In this document: positions 37,231 to 46,498 of the stretch, in pieces
Layout of the letters: each line of letters begins with the position of its first letter
Position numbering within the stretch: the first letter of the stretch is position 1
DNA from: Pseudomonas anuradhapurensis
GTDB taxonomy: Bacteria; Pseudomonadota; Gammaproteobacteria; Pseudomonadales; Pseudomonadaceae
Length of the DNA: 64,000 nucleotides
NCBI RefSeq assembly: GCF_014269225.2
Contig: NZ_CP077097.1
Coordinates: forward strand, 1,308,001-1,372,000
Direction of reading: 5' to 3'
The notes under the pieces: model-generated
The model's input: the letters and a program-made list of their open reading frames with translations, nothing else
Told to the model about the DNA's origin: nothing
The model's database searches: none
Program-made: the position numbers and the translations under genes

Positions 37231-38153
37231 GCGATCGGCGGCAGCACGATCTCGTCACTGCGGGTAAAGCCCGCGGTGAAGTTGCGGCACAGTTGGAGAA
37301 ATTCGCGCATGGCCGAAGTCTGGTACTTCTGTTTGTGCCAGATGAAGTAGAACTGGCGGCTCAGGTCCAGCTCTGGGGTCTCCACCGCAACCAGGCTGCC
37401 GCGGCGGAAGGCGTCACGCAGGGCCAGGCGGGAAATGCAGCCGATACCCAGGCCTGACTCCACCGCGCGCTTGATGGCTTCGGTGTGCTCCAGTTCCAGG
37501 CGGATGTTGAGGCTGGTGCGCTGGTGGCGCATCGCCTGGTCGAAGGTCAGGCGCGTGCCGGAGCCTTGTTCGCGAAGGATCCAGGCCTCCTGGGACAATG
37601 TCTGCACATCGGCGCGGCCCAGTTTGGCCAGAGGATGCTGTGGCGCGCAGAACACCACCAGTTCGTCCTCGACCCAGGGTTGAACCTCCAGGTCGGGGTG
37701 GTTGCAGTCGCCTTCGATCAGACCTAGATCAATTTCGTAGTGCGCAACCTGTTGCACGATATGTGCGGTGTTCTGCACATGCAGCTTTACCTGGCTTTCC
37801 GGGTGTACCTGCATGAAGCTGCCGATCAGCAGGGTGGCCAGGTAGTTGCCGATGGTCAGCGTGGCGCCGACCGCCAGCGAGCCGAAACCGGACTTGCCAT
37901 TGAGCAGGTCTTCGATTTCCTTGGCCTGGTCGAGCAGGGCGACGGCCTGCGGCAATAGTTGCTGGCCCAGGGCATTGAGGCTCAGGCGCTTGCCGGCGCG
38001 GTCGAACAGCTGGCAGCTGGACTGGCGCTCAAGTTCGGTGATCGAGGTGCTCGCGGCCGATTGCGACAACGCCAGCACGCTGGCGGCCCGGGAGACGCTC
38101 TGGTGCTGCGCCACGGCAACGAAGACCTGCAGTTGACGAAGTGTGAATCGCAT
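37227..38153 (-). CDS. finR: LysR-family regulator FinR
   Basis: This 308-residue LysR protein is divergent from fpr, the arrangement of FinR in P. putida, which activates fpr under superoxide stress and sulfur limitation. The N-terminal helix-turn-helix is at residues about 3-60 (QLQVFVAVAQHQSVSRAASVLALSQSAAS, given in part) followed by the LysR effector domain. The start at 38153 gives the typical MRFTLRQLQ N-terminus; an in-frame extension upstream would run into the fpr gene and is rejected. Confidence 0.85.
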   Translation of the reverse strand: MRFTLRQLQVFVAVAQHQSVSRAASVLALSQSAASTSITELERQSSCQLFDRAGKRLSLNALGQQLLPQAVALLDQAKEIEDLLNGKSGFGSLAVGATLTIGNYLATLLIGSFMQVHPESQVKLHVQNTAHIVQQVAHYEIDLGLIEGDCNHPDLEVQPWVEDELVVFCAPQHPLAKLGRADVQTLSQEAWILREQGSGTRLTFDQAMRHQRTSLNIRLELEHTEAIKRAVESGLGIGCISRLALRDAFRRGSLVAVETPELDLSRQFYFIWHKQKYQTSAMREFLQLCRNFTAGFTRSDEIVLPPIA

Positions 38154-38219
38154 ATCGATATAACCGATAACACATATCTTGATAATCCAGTTAACAGATA
38201 TTGTCGCTGCCCCTAAACT
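38150..38219 (+). promoter_or_regulatory. finR-fpr divergent control region
   Basis: The 120-base gap contains an ATATCGATAT palindrome (38152-38161), further TATC/GATA words and a candidate fpr promoter TTAACA (38191-38196), 17-base spacer, TAAACT (38214-38219). The GATA/TATC words are plausible FinR contacts. Confidence 0.5.
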
Positions 38220-38273
38220 ATCGCGCAACTGCGCGTATGCGCGCGCCGCGTCTTTCTTCAGGAGCCCCATTCG

Positions 38274-39053
38274 ATGAGCAACATGAACCACGAACGTGTC
38301 CTCAGTGTGCACCACTGGAACGACACCCTGTTCAGCTTCAAGTGCACCCGCGACCCGGGCCTGCGCTTCGAGAACGGTCAGTTCGTGATGATTGGCCTGC
38401 AGCAGGACAACGGTCGTCCGCTCATGCGCGCCTATTCCATCGCTTCGCCGAACTGGGAAGAGCACCTGGAGTTCTTCAGCATCAAGGTGCCGGATGGCCC
38501 GCTGACCTCGCAGCTGCAGCACCTGAAGGAAGGCGACGAGATCATCATCAGCAAGAAGCCCACCGGCACCCTGGTCCTCGACGACCTGAACCCCGGCAAG
38601 CACCTGTACCTGCTGAGCACCGGCACTGGCCTGGCGCCGTTCATGAGCGTCATCCAGGACCCGGAAACCTACGAGCGCTTCGAGAAAGTGATCCTGGTGC
38701 ACGGCGTGCGCTACGTGAACGAAGTGGCCTACCGCGAATTCATCACCGAGCACCTGCCGCAGAACGAGTTCTTCGGTGAGGCGGTACGCGACAAGCTGAT
38801 CTACTACCCGACCGTGACCCGTGAGCCGTTCGAGAACCAGGGGCGCCTGACCGACCTGATGCGCAGCGGCAAGCTGTTCAGCGACATCGGCCTGCCTCCG
38901 ATCAACCCGCAGGACGACCGCGCGATGATCTGCGGCAGCCCGAGCATGCTCGACGAGACCAGCGAAGTGCTGGACAGCTTCGGCCTGAAGATCTCCCCGC
39001 GCATGCGCGAGCCGGGTGATTACCTGATCGAGCGTGCCTTCGTCGAGAAGTAA
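38274..39053 (+). CDS. fpr: Ferredoxin-NADP(+) reductase
   Basis: Fpr moves electrons between NADPH and ferredoxin or flavodoxin and helps in oxidative stress and Fe-S repair. The 259-residue flavoprotein has the FAD-binding RAYSIASPNWEE motif (Arg-x-Tyr-Ser, residues about 51-62), the NADP-binding LLSTGTGLAPF loop and the C-terminal RAFVEK end typical of bacterial class FNRs. It may use the 7Fe ferredoxin FdxA encoded at 13 kb. A terminator follows. Confidence 0.95.
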   Translation: MSNMNHERVLSVHHWNDTLFSFKCTRDPGLRFENGQFVMIGLQQDNGRPLMRAYSIASPNWEEHLEFFSIKVPDGPLTSQLQHLKEGDEIIISKKPTGTLVLDDLNPGKHLYLLSTGTGLAPFMSVIQDPETYERFEKVILVHGVRYVNEVAYREFITEHLPQNEFFGEAVRDKLIYYPTVTREPFENQGRLTDLMRSGKLFSDIGLPPINPQDDRAMICGSPSMLDETSEVLDSFGLKISPRMREPGDYLIERAFVEK

Positions 39054-39069
39054 GGCGTAGCCAGGTATA

Positions 39070-39098
39070 AAGAAGGCGACCGATGGGTCGCCTTTCTT
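39070..39098 (+). terminator. Terminator of fpr
   Basis: GGCGACC (39075-39081), loop GATG, GGTCGCC (39086-39092), then TTTCTT, with a matching A-rich 5' flank; 17 bases after the stop. Confidence 0.85.
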
Positions 39099-39140
39099 AT
39101 GCCTGGAATTCCTGTGCGTGCTGCTCCGGCGCTATCCACC

Positions 39141-39635
39141 CTATTCGACGCGCGTCTCGCCGCTGTACACCAGTATTCCCCGACACTGCTTGCACAGGTA
39201 GCGTCGCCCCTGGCGCACCAGCTTGTGCCGCTGCGCGGTGAACGGGAAATCGCTTTGCGGGCACGGGCAGCGGTAGATATAGCGGGTAGCCACGCGGCGC
39301 TGCACTTCATAGTTGTGGCAACGGTTGGGCGGCAATTCATACACGCCACGCATGATCAGCTGCCACTCCTCGCCATGGGCCTGGATGCGGTCACCGAACA
39401 GCTGGTGGGCCACCAGGTGTGCCACTTCATGGGCCACGGTCTGGCGCAGGAAGTCTTCCTGGTTCTCCCGATACAGTTGCAGGTTGAAGCGCAGCAGGTT
39501 TTCGTGCAGGTGGGCGACCCCGGCTTTTTGCCCGCGCAGCTTGAAGCTGACTTCCGGGCGCGGGAAGGTACGTTTGAAGAAGGTTTCGGCTTGCTGGTAA
39601 CAGGTTTCGACGCGTTGTTTGAGCAGCTCGGGCAT
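39141..39635 (-). CDS. sprT: SprT-family zinc metallopeptidase-like protein
   Basis: The 164-residue protein has the zinc peptidase motif HEVAH (residues about 69-73) and the C-terminal zinc-ribbon Cys pairs (CPCP and CKQC), as in bacterial SprT proteins. Its cellular role in bacteria is not settled; the eukaryotic relative Spartan removes DNA-protein crosslinks. The ATG at 39635 (MPELLKQR) is chosen over one 60 bases upstream because it matches the family start. Confidence 0.88.
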   Translation of the reverse strand: MPELLKQRVETCYQQAETFFKRTFPRPEVSFKLRGQKAGVAHLHENLLRFNLQLYRENQEDFLRQTVAHEVAHLVAHQLFGDRIQAHGEEWQLIMRGVYELPPNRCHNYEVQRRVATRYIYRCPCPQSDFPFTAQRHKLVRQGRRYLCKQCRGILVYSGETRVE

Positions 39636-39761
39636 GGCGGGATGGTTCTCCTGGCCGAGCATTATGCCGCAACCCCGGGCCGCCTGCCGAGCCACCGGTC
39701 AGCGCACAGCCAGAGGCCGCCTTGCGGCGGCCCCTGGCGATGCCCCAGTGTTGGTCAAGTT

Positions 39762-40361
39762 CTAGTTGGTGTACACGGGCCCCACGCCCAGGCCCCAGAT
39801 GATGACCGTGGCCGCCATGATGGCCACCAGCACCACAAGGCCCACCGCCAGCACCGAACTGGAGAACAGGAAGCCCTCGTCGGACGGTATGTTCATGAAC
39901 GTGGGCAAACCCACATACAACAGATATACCGTGTAGCAGATGGCTGCGGTGCCGATCAGCATGCCCAGCCACAGGTGCGGATACAGCGCCGCCAGGCCAC
40001 CGATGAACAACGGCGTGGCGGTGTAGGTGGCAAAGGCGATGCACTGTGCCATGGATGGGTTGGCATCGTAGGTGCGGGCCATCCAGTGGATGAATGCACC
40101 CATTACCGCCACCCCGGCGAGCATTGCCAGGTACGACATGATGCTCATCCAGATGGCGCTTTCCATGGTCAGCATCACCGCCGGTCGGTCACCGATCACC
40201 CAGCCGACCTGGGTGGTACCGATGAACGCCGAAACGGCGGGGATCGCAGCCAGGATCAGGGTGTGCGTCAGGTACATGTGGCTGATGGTTTCTTCTTCGC
40301 CACGAATCTCCCGCCATTCTTGGTCGGGATGGGTAAACAGCCCCACAACGTGATGAATCAT
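39762..40361 (-). CDS. Yip1-family inner-membrane protein
   Basis: The 199-residue protein has about five membrane segments and the Yip1/YIP-related layout: a soluble N-terminus MIHHVVGLFTHPDQEWREI followed by hydrophobic helices from about residue 32. Function is unknown. AGGAG lies nine bases before the ATG at 40361. Confidence 0.8.
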   Translation of the reverse strand: MIHHVVGLFTHPDQEWREIRGEEETISHMYLTHTLILAAIPAVSAFIGTTQVGWVIGDRPAVMLTMESAIWMSIMSYLAMLAGVAVMGAFIHWMARTYDANPSMAQCIAFATYTATPLFIGGLAALYPHLWLGMLIGTAAICYTVYLLYVGLPTFMNIPSDEGFLFSSSVLAVGLVVLVAIMAATVIIWGLGVGPVYTN

Positions 40362-40623
40362 GCCGATCACTCCTCTCAATGTTGCCAGACGCCCCCCAGA
40401 TGGAGCGCAGCGGCCCCAGGCCCGAACACCGAAGCAAGCGGTAATGTGGCCCTATTTCGCAGTATAGGAAGCCGTTACCCACATAAATCGTGCTTTTTAG
40501 AGCAAATCGCGCTGTAGCGGTGGCTGCTGATTACCTTGAAGTCTTTATCGGGAATGCCTACAGCCCGGTCGCGTTTGTGCGTAAAATAGCCGGCTTTTGT
40601 CACACCTCGCGGATCCAAGCGCT

Positions 40624-41448
40624 ATGGGCACCCTCTCGGTCAACCAGAACAAACTGCAAAAACGCCTGCGTCGTCTCGCCGGCGAAGCCATCACCGACTA
40701 CAACATGATCGAGGATGGCGACAAGGTCATGGTCTGCCTGTCCGGCGGCAAGGACAGCTACACCATGCTCGACGTTCTGTTGCACCTGCAGAAGGTGGCA
40801 CCGATCAAGTTCGAGATCGTCGCGGTGAACATGGACCAGAAGCAGCCGGGCTTCCCCGAGCATGTGCTGCCGGCCTACCTCAAGGCGCTGGGCGTCGAGT
40901 ACCACATCGTCGAGAAGGACACCTACTCGGTGGTCAAGGAGCTGGTACCCGAGGGCAAGACCACCTGTTCGCTGTGCTCGCGCCTGCGCCGTGGCACCCT
41001 GTACACCTTCGCCGACGAAATCGGCGCGACCAAGATGGCGCTGGGGCACCATCGCGACGACATCGTCGAAACCTTCTTCCTCAACATGTTCTTCAACGGC
41101 GCGCTCAAGGGCATGCCGCCGAAGCTGCGTGCCGACGATGGCCGCAACGTGGTGATCCGCCCGCTGGCCTACTGCAGCGAGAAGGACATCCAGGCCTATT
41201 CGGACATGAAGGAATTCCCGATCATCCCGTGCAACCTGTGCGGCTCGCAGGAAAACCTGCAACGCCAGGTGGTCAAGGACATGCTGGTGGAGTGGGAGCG
41301 CAAGCACCCGGGCCGTACCGAGAGCATCTTCCGCGCCCTGCAGAACGTGGCACCGTCGCAGCTGGCCGACCGCAACCTGTTCGACTTCACCAGCCTGAAG
41401 ATCGACGAAAACGCCACGCCGCGTTTCCTTGACGTGCTGAACATCTGA
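40624..41448 (+). CDS. ttcA: tRNA 2-thiocytidine(32) synthetase
   Basis: TtcA adds sulfur to C32 of certain tRNAs using ATP and an Fe-S cluster. The 274-residue protein has the PP-loop [10 protein letters not shown] (residues about 40-49) and two CxxC motifs (CSLC and CNLC) that with a third Cys hold the cluster. The ATG at 40624 ([15 protein letters not shown]) is the typical start; the ATG at 40597 is less likely. The next gene begins four bases after the stop. Confidence 0.95.
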   Translation: MGTLSVNQNKLQKRLRRLAGEAITDYNMIEDGDKVMVCLSGGKDSYTMLDVLLHLQKVAPIKFEIVAVNMDQKQPGFPEHVLPAYLKALGVEYHIVEKDTYSVVKELVPEGKTTCSLCSRLRRGTLYTFADEIGATKMALGHHRDDIVETFFLNMFFNGALKGMPPKLRADDGRNVVIRPLAYCSEKDIQAYSDMKEFPIIPCNLCGSQENLQRQVVKDMLVEWERKHPGRTESIFRALQNVAPSQLADRNLFDFTSLKIDENATPRFLDVLNI

Positions 41449-41452
41449 GCCC

Positions 41453-42124
41453 ATGCGCGATTACCAGTGGCTGCACGCGTACTGCCTGAACCGCTTCGGC
41501 TCGGCCCAGGCCCTGGAGGCCTTCCTGCCGCAGCCGCGCACGCCGGCGCAACTGCGCGACATCAGCGATGACCGCTACCTGTCGACCCTGGCCCTGCGCG
41601 TGTTCCGCGCCGGGCTCAAGCACAGCCTGGTGGATGCCAAGTGGCCGGCATTCGAACAGGTGTTCTTCGGCTTCGACCCGGAGAAGGTGGTGCTGATGGG
41701 CGCCGAACACCTGGAGCGGCTGATGCAGGACGAGCGCATCATTCGCCACCTGGGCAAGCTCAAGAGTGTGCCGCGCAATGCACAGCTGGTGCTGGATATC
41801 GCCAAGGCGCACGGCAGCTTTGGCGCGTTCATCGCCGACTGGCCGGTGACCGATATCGTCGGGCTGTGGAAGTACCTGGCCAAGCACGGCAACCAGCTGG
41901 GCGGGTTATCGGCGCCGCGCTTCCTGCGCATGGTCGGCAAGGATACCTTCATCCCTACCGATGACATGGCGGCGGCGTTGATTGCGCAGAAGGTGATCGA
42001 CAAGCCGCCGACCAGCCAGCGTGACCTGGCCCTGGTGCAGCAGGCGTTCAACCAGTGGCATGCCGAGAGTGGCCGGCCGCTGTGTCAGTTGTCGGTGATG
42101 CTGGCGCATACCGTCAATCATTGA
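41453..42124 (+). CDS. DNA-3-methyladenine glycosylase I-like protein
   Basis: The 223-residue protein resembles the Tag-type methyladenine glycosylase superfamily (PF03352), with VFRAGLKHSLVDAKWPAFEQ near residues 50-69 and a conserved FGAFIADWP region. It is larger than E. coli Tag (187 residues) and lacks the obvious N-terminal zinc Cys, so its substrate may differ. It is only four bases from ttcA and probably co-transcribed. Confidence 0.8.
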   Translation: MRDYQWLHAYCLNRFGSAQALEAFLPQPRTPAQLRDISDDRYLSTLALRVFRAGLKHSLVDAKWPAFEQVFFGFDPEKVVLMGAEHLERLMQDERIIRHLGKLKSVPRNAQLVLDIAKAHGSFGAFIADWPVTDIVGLWKYLAKHGNQLGGLSAPRFLRMVGKDTFIPTDDMAAALIAQKVIDKPPTSQRDLALVQQAFNQWHAESGRPLCQLSVMLAHTVNH

Positions 42125-42129
42125 GATCC

Positions 42130-42236
42130 CGGGGCTGCTTTGCAGCCCTTCGCGACACACGGCCGCTGCTACAGGAACAGGCGATCCCCTGTAGGGGCGG
42201 CATTGTGTCGCCAAAGGGCCGCAAAGCAGCCCTGAA
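42130..42236. repeat. REP-type inverted pair between the glycosylase and DUF2069 genes
   Basis: Two facing copies share GGGCTGCTTTGCAGCCC-like ends and the TGTAGGGGCGG / CCGCTGCTACAGG core seen in the other REP pairs. The flanking genes converge here. Confidence 0.75.
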
Positions 42237-42237
42237 A

Positions 42238-43599
<1,362 letters not shown>

Positions 43600-43684
43600 G
43601 TCGGGTCGCATCCAGCAGGGTGTGACGGCTATTCTAACCGCAGCGACTGACACATTTGCTTGAAAACTCGAGAAGGATTGACCC

Positions 43685-44149
43685 ATGGCAAGGCGTCTGG
43701 CAGCAGTACTGGCCATCACCGCGAGCCTGTTGCTCGGTGGTTGCGGTGCCGATTATGGCGTGGACCAACACGGTAATACGGTTAAGGCCGAACAGCTCGA
43801 CGGGCACTGGCTGGTGCTCAACTACTGGGCCGAGTGGTGCGGGCCGTGCCGTACCGAGATCCCTCAACTGAATGCGGCAGCCAAGCAATGGGCGGGCGAC
43901 GGCATCAAGGTGGTGGGGGTGAATTTCGATGGCTTGCAGGGGCAGGACCTGAAGCAGGCGAGCGAAACCCTGGGCATCGATTTCACCGTGTTGGCCCAGG
44001 ACCCGGCCGAGCGCTATGACCTGCCGCGCAGCGAGGCACTGCCGGTGACCTACATCATCGATGACAAGGGCAAGGTGCGTGAGCAGTTGATGGGCGAGCA
44101 GACCCTTGAAGGGCTGCAGGCCAGGATCAAGGCCCTGAAGGGCGCCTGA
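43685..44149 (+). CDS. TlpA-like thioredoxin-domain lipoprotein
   Basis: The 154-residue protein has a lipoprotein signal (LLLGGC) and a thioredoxin fold with the active site WAEWCGPCRTEIPQLN (CxxC near residues 53-56). TlpA/ResA-type proteins act as periplasmic thiol reductases. It is divergent from arsC across about 85 bases. Confidence 0.9.
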   Translation: MARRLAAVLAITASLLLGGCGADYGVDQHGNTVKAEQLDGHWLVLNYWAEWCGPCRTEIPQLNAAAKQWAGDGIKVVGVNFDGLQGQDLKQASETLGIDFTVLAQDPAERYDLPRSEALPVTYIIDDKGKVREQLMGEQTLEGLQARIKALKGA

Positions 44150-44154
44150 TGCAT

Positions 44155-44320
44155 TTTGCGGCTGCGTTGCAGCCCATCGCGACACAAGGCCGCTCCTACA
44201 GGAGATTGAGCTGCGTCCCAAGATGTTGGACATCTACCACCATTAGGGCGCAGCTCAGATCGCATCCCCCTGTAGGAGCGGCCTTGTGTCGCGATGGGCC
44301 GCAAAGCGGCCCCAGCAATT
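44155..44320. repeat. REP-type pair with an inner hairpin spacer
   Basis: Outer arms (from about 44158 and to 44316) are facing copies of the GTGTCGCGATGGG REP family. Between them lies a second 9-bp inverted repeat (TGAGCTGCG at 44208-44216 with CGCAGCTCA at 44249-44257) and a small AGATGT/ACATCT hairpin (44221-44235), a nested arrangement not seen in the other pairs here. Confidence 0.75.
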
Positions 44321-44321
44321 C

Positions 44322-44726
44322 TCAGCCTTCCTCAGGCCAGAAGCGCAATGGCTTGCCCTCGGCCGGCCAGAAGCGTATCTGCTCGATCGGCGACACGTCC
44401 CAGCGTTGCACGGTTTCCAGCGCCTGCAAGTAGCGTTTTTCCTGCTCCATCAAGGCCGGCGCGCACAGCTTGCGGGTCTTGCCGACCTTGCCGAAGCTCA
44501 GCTGCTGGCCTTCCAGCGTGTACGGCGCAAACCAATGGTTGCAACCGCCATTGCCGTAGGCCCGGCCATCGCTGGCCAGGGTCAGGGTCAAGTGGCTGTA
44601 ATCGATCAGCGGCCGTTCGCCAATCCACTCCAGTACGTAGCTGCGCTCCTGCTGCAGCCTGGCAGGTTCAGCGGCGCAGCCCAGCAGGCCGGAGGCAATC
44701 AGCACGCCGGTCAGCAGATTCTTCAC
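44322..44726 (-). CDS. META-domain (HslJ-like) lipoprotein
   Basis: This 134-residue protein has a lipoprotein signal ending GLLGC and a META-like domain (GRAYGNGGCNHWFAPY, residues about 66-81). META-domain proteins are secreted or periplasmic and often heat-inducible; function is not firmly known. The GTG at 44726 has AGGAGAG six bases upstream, and its GTGA overlaps the stop codon of the gene before it. Confidence 0.8.
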   Translation of the reverse strand: MKNLLTGVLIASGLLGCAAEPARLQQERSYVLEWIGERPLIDYSHLTLTLASDGRAYGNGGCNHWFAPYTLEGQQLSFGKVGKTRKLCAPALMEQEKRYLQALETVQRWDVSPIEQIRFWPAEGKPLRFWPEEG

Positions 44727-45160
44727 TCGGCGCTCTCCTGGCAACGCGGGCACAGGTGTTTCTCGCCACGGCTGGCCCAACCCAGCTCGGCGATACGTGC
44801 ACTGGCGGCAGGTTGGCGGGCTTTCTTGCCCAGCTTGGCATCCACTGCAAACTCGAAGTCGAGCACGGCGTCGCAGCTGTCGCAGGCGACCTGCCAGGTG
44901 AGGATTTCCAGCTCGTTGAATACCGGGCCACTGGCGACGGCAACCCACTGACCGCGAGGGTTGATCAGGTGGCGCACGCTCTCCACGGTCAGGCGCATCG
45001 ACAGGTCCTTGCTGCCCTTGAGGGTGACCAGCAGGGTATCGCCTTTGTGCATCGAGCCGCCGTTGCCGGTGACCTGATAACGGCCCGGCACCAGCGCGCG
45101 GCACTCGATCAAGGTGTGTTGCGGGTTGAAAAGGGTGTAGCGGAAATCGTGCTCGACCAT
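44723..45160 (-). CDS. Conserved hypothetical protein with PilZ-like length and two CxxC motifs
   Basis: I do not recognise the family with certainty. The 145-residue cytoplasmic-looking protein has a beta-rich N-terminal half (HTLIECRALVPGRYQVTGN) and two CxxC pairs (CDSC about residue 93 and CPRC near the C-terminus) that could bind one zinc. It has no signal peptide. GGAGG lies before the ATG at 45160, and its stop overlaps the META lipoprotein start (GTGA), so the two are coupled. Confidence 0.6.
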   Translation of the reverse strand: MVEHDFRYTLFNPQHTLIECRALVPGRYQVTGNGGSMHKGDTLLVTLKGSKDLSMRLTVESVRHLINPRGQWVAVASGPVFNELEILTWQVACDSCDAVLDFEFAVDAKLGKKARQPAASARIAELGWASRGEKHLCPRCQESAE

Positions 45161-45191
45161 GGGTCCTCCAGAAATGCCGCGTATCCTAGCA

Positions 45192-46181
45192 CTAACCCAT
45201 GACCAGATTCTGGGGTTTGCCTGCCGCCCAGCGGTTGATGTTGTCCAGCGTGGTGGCAGCGATGGCGTCCAGTGCCTCACGGGTAAGGAAGGCCTGGTGG
45301 GCGGTGACGATCACGTTGGGGAAGGTCAGCAGGCGGGCCAGCACGTCGTCCTGCAGCGGCAGGTCGGAACGGTCTTCGAAGAACAGCTGGGCCTCTTCTT
45401 CATAAACATCCAGGCCCAGGTAGCCGAGCTGGCCGCTCTTGAGCGCGTCGATCAGCGCCGGGGTGTCGACCAGCGCGCCGCGGCCGGTGTTGATCAGCAT
45501 GGCACCGGGTTGCAGCTGGGCCAGGCTACGCGCATTGATCAGGTGCCGGGTGTGCTCGTTCAGCGGGCAGTGCAGGCTGATGATACGGGCTTCGCGCAGC
45601 AACTCGGGCAACGGCAGGTAGCGGGCGCCCAGGGCCAGCAGCTCCGGGTTGGGGTGGGGATCGTAGGCCAGCAGCTGGCAGCCGAAACCGGCCATGATGC
45701 GGGCGAACGCAGCGCCGATCTGGCCGGTACCGACCACGCCGACGGTCTTGCCGTGCAGGTCGAAGCCGGTCAGCCCGTGCAAGGTGAAATCACCTTCGCG
45801 GGTGCGGTTGTAGGCCCGGTGCAGGCGCCGGTTGAGCGCCAGGATCAGCGCGACGGCGTGTTCCGCCACGGCATGCGGCGAATAGGCCGGCACCCGCACC
45901 ACGGTCAGGCCCAGGCGCTGGGCGCTGGCCAGGTCGACATGGTTGTAGCCGGCCGAGCGCAGGGCGATCAGGCGCGTGCCGCCGGTGACCAGGCGCTGCA
46001 GCACCGGGGCGTCGAGTTCGTCGTTGATGAAGGCGCAGACCACCTCGTAGCCATCGGCCAGCGCAGCAGTGTCGAGGGTCAGGCGGGCGGGCTGGAAATG
46101 CAGGTCCAGGGTGGTGCCGTTGGCGGCCCGGGTGAAGCTTTCCTGGTCGTAGTGCTGGCTGCTGAACAACAGGGCGCGCAT
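45192..46181 (-). CDS. ldhA: D-lactate dehydrogenase (2-hydroxyacid dehydrogenase family)
   Basis: The 329-residue NAD-dependent dehydrogenase interconverts pyruvate and D-lactate. It has the nucleotide-binding GVVGTGQIGAAFARI (residues about 148-162), the conserved Arg in LINTGRGALVDT, the catalytic Glu region DVYEEEA and the His of VIVTAHQAF. In Pseudomonas ldhA next to gacS is a known arrangement. The start is at 46181 (MRALLFSSQHYDQESF). Confidence 0.9.
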   Translation of the reverse strand: MRALLFSSQHYDQESFTRAANGTTLDLHFQPARLTLDTAALADGYEVVCAFINDELDAPVLQRLVTGGTRLIALRSAGYNHVDLASAQRLGLTVVRVPAYSPHAVAEHAVALILALNRRLHRAYNRTREGDFTLHGLTGFDLHGKTVGVVGTGQIGAAFARIMAGFGCQLLAYDPHPNPELLALGARYLPLPELLREARIISLHCPLNEHTRHLINARSLAQLQPGAMLINTGRGALVDTPALIDALKSGQLGYLGLDVYEEEAQLFFEDRSDLPLQDDVLARLLTFPNVIVTAHQAFLTREALDAIAATTLDNINRWAAGKPQNLVMG

Positions 46182-46225
46182 GGTGGGCTTCCTTTGTGGT
46201 GAATGTCTTGGGCTAGCGGCTGCAT

Positions 46226-46456
46226 TTGAGATCGAGCGCCGCCCGCGCGGCGCATCGCGAGCTGCGCTCGCTCCTACGTTTGCTTCGGGCCAGTAACGCC
46301 TGTGACAGGCGCGCGCGACCGCCTGGTTCATGCGACACGACATCTCGTCATGCGCCAAAGCGTTCGCGCGCCAATCCCACAGGCATGATTGGCCCGAAAC
46401 AAACGTAGGAGCGAGCGCAGCTCGCGATGCGCCGCGCGGGCGGCGCTCGATCTCAC
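46226..46456. repeat. Large imperfect palindrome between ldhA and gacS
   Basis: This ~230-base element fills most of the 317-base gap. The outer ~70 bases on each side are almost perfect reverse complements (one mismatch near the CGTTTG(C/T)TTCGGGCC segment); the inner parts are partly complementary around position 46341. The outermost 30 bases are also present at 7107-7137. It lies between the ldhA start and the gacS stop and could form a cruciform or a long mRNA hairpin. Confidence 0.8.
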
Positions 46457-46498
46457 CCACATCGCCTATCTCAACCCAGCCCGGAGGCGCTCAGGCGC

